This document shows positions 61,036 through 64,000 of a stretch of DNA of 64,000 nt, one piece after another; position 1 is the stretch's first letter; each line of letters begins with the position of its first letter. This stretch comes from Agapanthus africanus (taxonomy: Eukaryota; Streptophyta; Magnoliopsida; Asparagales; Amaryllidaceae): assembly GCA_030015575.1 (NCBI GenBank), contig JASDDO010000006.1:207085632-207149631 (forward strand), written 5' to 3'. A program made the translations under genes and the position numbers. Below the pieces are notes generated by a model. The model worked only from the letters and a program-made list of their open reading frames with translations, had not been told where the DNA came from and searched no databases.

Positions 61036-62128
61036 GAATCAACAACGGCGTTCCTTTGCAGTCCAGCAGGATGCAAATGCAACGTCAACAAAAGACCCCA
61101 TGGTCAGCAAAGCGGAGTGACGGCAAAATCCCAACTCCACCTCAGCATTCGTCTCGTTATAGCAGACGCAATGTCAACAACGGCGAACCTTCGCAGTCCA
61201 GCAGGATGCAAATGCAACGCCAACAAAAGACCTCGCGGTCGAAACAAAGCGAAGAGACGGCAAAATCCTATCTTCATCTCAACAATCGTCTCGATACAGC
61301 AGACGAGATGTTAACAACAGCGTTCCTTCGCAGTCCATCAAGATGTAGGTGCAAAAGTCAACAAAAGACCCAATGGTTAGCAAAGCGGAGTGACGGCAAA
61401 ATCCCGACCCCACCTCAGCATTCGTCTCGTTACAGCAGACGCAATGTCAACAACGGCGTTCCTCCGCGGTCCAACAAGGTGCAGATACAACGCCGACAAA
61501 AGACCTTGTGGTCGGAATAAAGCGAAGCGACGACAAAATCCCAGCTTCAGTTCAACAATCGTCCCGATACAGCTGACGAGATGTTAACAAAGGCGTTCCT
61601 TCGCAGTCCATCAAGATGCAGATACAACGCCAACAAAAGACCTCGCGGTCGAAACAAAGCGAAGCGACGGCAAAATCCCAGCTTCAGTTCAACAATCGTC
61701 CCGATACAGCTGACGAGATGTTAACAAAGGCGTTCCTTCGCAGTCCATCAAGATGCAGGTACAACACCGATGAAAGACCCCATGGTCAAACAAGCGGAGT
61801 AACGGCAAAATCCCAGCTCCACCTCGGAATTTGTTTCGATACAGCAGACGAGATGTCACTCCAGCGTTCTTCCTCCAGCAGGGTTCGGACGTGACGAAAG
61901 CAAACGAAGCGAAGGCCAAATTCCTAGCTTCAAAGCCTTAACGACGAGTCATATAAAGCCTGAAAGACAACTGGAGATCGCCTCACACCAGTGCGGAATG
62001 GTCACTACTTCGATGTTCGTCTTGACACAGCAGATGCAACATCATCAGACAAATGGAGTAACAGCAAAATCCCAGCTCCACCTCGGCATTCGTCTCGATA
62101 CAGCAGACGAGATGTCACCCCAGCGTTC
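61036..62128 (+). repeat. Tandem repeat, about 137-bp period, six to seven copies
   Basis: The block GCAGTCCATCAAGATGCA starts near 61057, 61192, 61329, 61466, 61602 and 61739, with a degenerate copy near 61867. Each unit ends with GACGGCAAAATCCCAGCTTC and ACAGCAGACGAGATGT. The short reading frames across it are a by-product of the period. It ends where LTR G begins. Confidence 0.9.
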
Positions 62129-63527
62129 TGTTAGTGTATATGCCCTAGAGGCCATTACTGTATCATACTAGCTTGTATATTACTTAATGGAAGCTTGGAA
62201 TATTCACAGTTGTATAGACAATCTTGCTCAAAATGGTAGTATGCTACTTGGTTTGTCTCTACTTCAATATGTGCATGTGTTTCTTTTAGCATATCGCTTA
62301 TATACATATTAGTAGAGCCCTTAGGATCTTTGCTTGATTACTAGCGTTGTGATGGCAGTCATACTCGTGGGGGCTGGGTAATCTATAAGCACATCCTTAT
62401 ACAGGTCCCTAGTCGTAGGACTATCGAGACAGGGCATCGATACTCCGGAATAGACTAGCTTATGCGCTTCTCATCCCAGTGGGGGAGACGGTTTGTCCCA
62501 CAGCCGTCAGTACGTCGTACTTGAGATAGTATGCGGGTGCTCGTTAGGTTATGAGTACACTGGACAGGACTCGTCGGGAACTGTTGGTTGGTATTATACC
62601 TATCGTCAGTTATCAGTTCCCAGGTGACATGAGTACAGCTTAGTCCGCTGACTTGACACTGTCACTTCGCCTCGAGTGTGTTCCCACTGTACTTAGATTA
62701 CTACCCTACCACGGCTCAAAGGAGTCGTGCAAACAAGTAGTAGTTGGGTGCAGTCCCGAAGCACTTGGAGGTAGTGACGGTTAGACAGGATTCGTCTCTT
62801 CCGGTATTGGGGGTTGACATCGCGCTGTGTCTAGGAGAGCCATTACACAAGTAGTCCCTGGCCAGGGCAAGCAAGATATACTGGTAGGTTTCCAGTGTTA
62901 TCTCAGGGTGTTCTGGGCTACACTCCGACACAACTTGTACCGCTATCCGGGGACTGACGTTCACCACCCCCTAGGCCTACCATGCGATGTATCAGACGAA
63001 CAGACCGGACTGTACGGAGATTGTCACATACAGGCTCAGTAGGAGTTCGGATGGGTTTACCTCATCGGCCTTCTTATCGACATCTACCTGGGGACCGTTA
63101 CGTACAGCTAGTGCCGCTTGCGGTCTGTGGTTAAACCTACTGCCAGCGTAGTGTCGAGTCTTTAGAGTCCCACACAGAGAGTTTCCCTGCACTGAGCGAA
63201 ACGTGTAGAGGCCGTATGGTTTTGCGGCAGGGCTGCGATCACTTACGTGCACTTGTGTGCGTATGCTGTTCGGGCAGGCAATACTAGTGGGTTTTGGTTT
63301 AAGCCAGATCCTAGTATTGCATGGATGGATTTATTTTGTCTTCTGTGCATTCGCATTCTACGGAATGCGGATGTGGGTGTGTATGCACAGTTTTGAGGAG
63401 CGATGAAGGAGGAGGTGCCTCCTTAGGGTTTTGGCAGTTGGTTCGGCCAAAACCGTTATGTGGCAGGTTCATTAGGGTTTTGGCAATTCGTTTGGTCAAA
63501 ACCATTATGAGCCGGAGACATTGTTTA
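62129..63527 (+). mobile_element. Angela-type LTR (G) inserted into F's repeats
   Basis: Starts TGTTAGTGTATATGCCCTAG. It follows the same order of blocks as C and E: GTAGTATGCTAC hairpin (62236-62247), a GAGACAGGGCATCGATA block, CCCTGGCCAGGG (62856-62867), CCGCTTGCGG near 63112 and GAGTCCCACA near 63166. It is diverged from both. The preceding CGTTC (62124-62128) is the likely target copy. After about 1400 bp the resemblance stops. Confidence 0.75.
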
Positions 63528-64000
63528 TGTAAGTGCACGGCGGCGCCCCGGCCGTCAATGCGACGGCCAAAATGCGGAAACGGTGATAAACTTTAATTTT
63601 GCGAACTTAGCAAACCGGCACCACCGCGCACTAATACCCGGATCGAACCATTAACTAGTCCTAGCTAACTACAAGATGGGGAAGAGAGATATACCGACTG
63701 ATCCGAGTCCTCCGGTCTTCTCGTCGTCGTCCCAATCTCCTGCGGAAACTCCGGTCGTCGCCTCCTTGCCGGAAGGGCACCACATCGTCTGCATCTTTTA
63801 CGGGCTCCCACCTCAATACCGAGGCAACTCGGGCACGAAGCTGGCTAGTCGACGTGCCCAAGATTTGCTGTAGAATGTGGTGTAGAACTTGTGTCTCATT
63901 TCGGGGTAGTGGAGGTTGCCATTGGTGGAGAAAATGATACATGAACTTTTCTAGGTGAACTTGGGGATTTTTCTTGCATGAAGAGAACCAAAATCCCCCA
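63528..64000 (-). mobile_element. Possible end of a minus-oriented Angela-type LTR (H)
   Basis: The plus strand reads TGTAAGTGCACGG at 63528, resembling the TGTAAGG terminus of B's LTR. Downstream, ACCATTAACTAGTCCTAGCT and, on the minus strand, CATTCTACAGCAAATCTTGG resemble parts of the Angela LTR tails. No pair or duplication is available in the window. It could instead be the rest of G's own sequence or unrelated DNA. Confidence 0.25.

Larger units (their letters stand above)
57015..62128 (+). mobile_element. Ty3/gypsy gag element F (Tat-like, no pol seen)
   Basis: A gypsy gag (57015-about 59185) is followed by 2.9 kb of tandem repeats, with no protease, RT or integrase motif before LTR G at 62129. 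Its left part is cut off by D's 3' LTR. The combination of gag plus repeats without pol fits the non-autonomous TR-GAG type described in plants, or a Tat/Ogre-like element whose pol lies elsewhere. Lineage is inferred from the gag style only. Confidence 0.6.

Noticed and set aside
61056-61894. Arg/Gln-rich reading frames across the 137-bp repeats
   Set aside because: They arise from a repeat period without stops in several frames; composition and repeat drift do not look like coding.

Overview
The window is plant nuclear DNA, most likely from a eudicot. At the left edge it holds one recognisable host gene, the first exon of a gibberellin 3-oxidase-like dioxygenase on the minus strand. The rest is almost entirely nested LTR retrotransposons of Ty1/copia (Angela lineage, BARE-1 kin) and Ty3/gypsy (Tekay-type chromovirus, plus a Tat-like gag element). 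Primer-binding sites complementary to initiator tRNA-Met, target-site duplications and shared LTRs allow the insertions to be ordered. The eudicot assignment is an inference from the gene and the element families.

Layout. 1-852: intron and exon 1 of the GA3ox-like gene, with promoter and AT-rich flank to about 1749. 1750-2310: the 3' end of an old Ale-like copia element (minus). 2311-3216, continued at 23961-24030: an old diverged Angela-type LTR (Z), split by element A. 3217-23960: Angela element A (minus), target duplication ATAAC. Element B (12341-22728, minus, target duplication GTATA) sits inside A's 5' LTR. 24031-32891: Angela element C (plus), which ends abruptly inside its 3' LTR. 32892-33702: the 3' end of a Tekay gypsy (D1) sharing the LTR at 33703-37527 with a second gypsy unit (D). 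D's 3' LTR (42555-46354 and 56981-57014) is split by the young Angela element E (46355-56975, target duplication GTTAA). 57015-62128: a Tat-like gypsy gag (F) followed not by pol but by about 3 kb of several different tandem repeats. 62129 to the end: a plus-oriented Angela-type LTR (G), then probably a piece of a minus-oriented one (H).

All coding regions of these elements are broken; E is the best preserved. None should be read as a working gene.

The most interesting signal is in the untranslated leaders of the four Angela elements A, B, C and E. Each carries three hairpins about 80-110 nt apart. They share a loop core (TTTGTTGACC..TAG..CAAGG), while their stems differ completely in sequence yet stay paired, and the imperfect pairs are G.U in the transcript sense. 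A GC-rich hairpin about 200-240 nt after the primer-binding site is also kept in all four, with a flanking second stem in some. Short palindromes inside the LTRs covary in the same way. This looks like selected RNA structure, perhaps for packaging, dimerisation or translation control. Elements A, B and C also share a reduced coding region without a recognisable capsid part, which suggests a family moved in trans.
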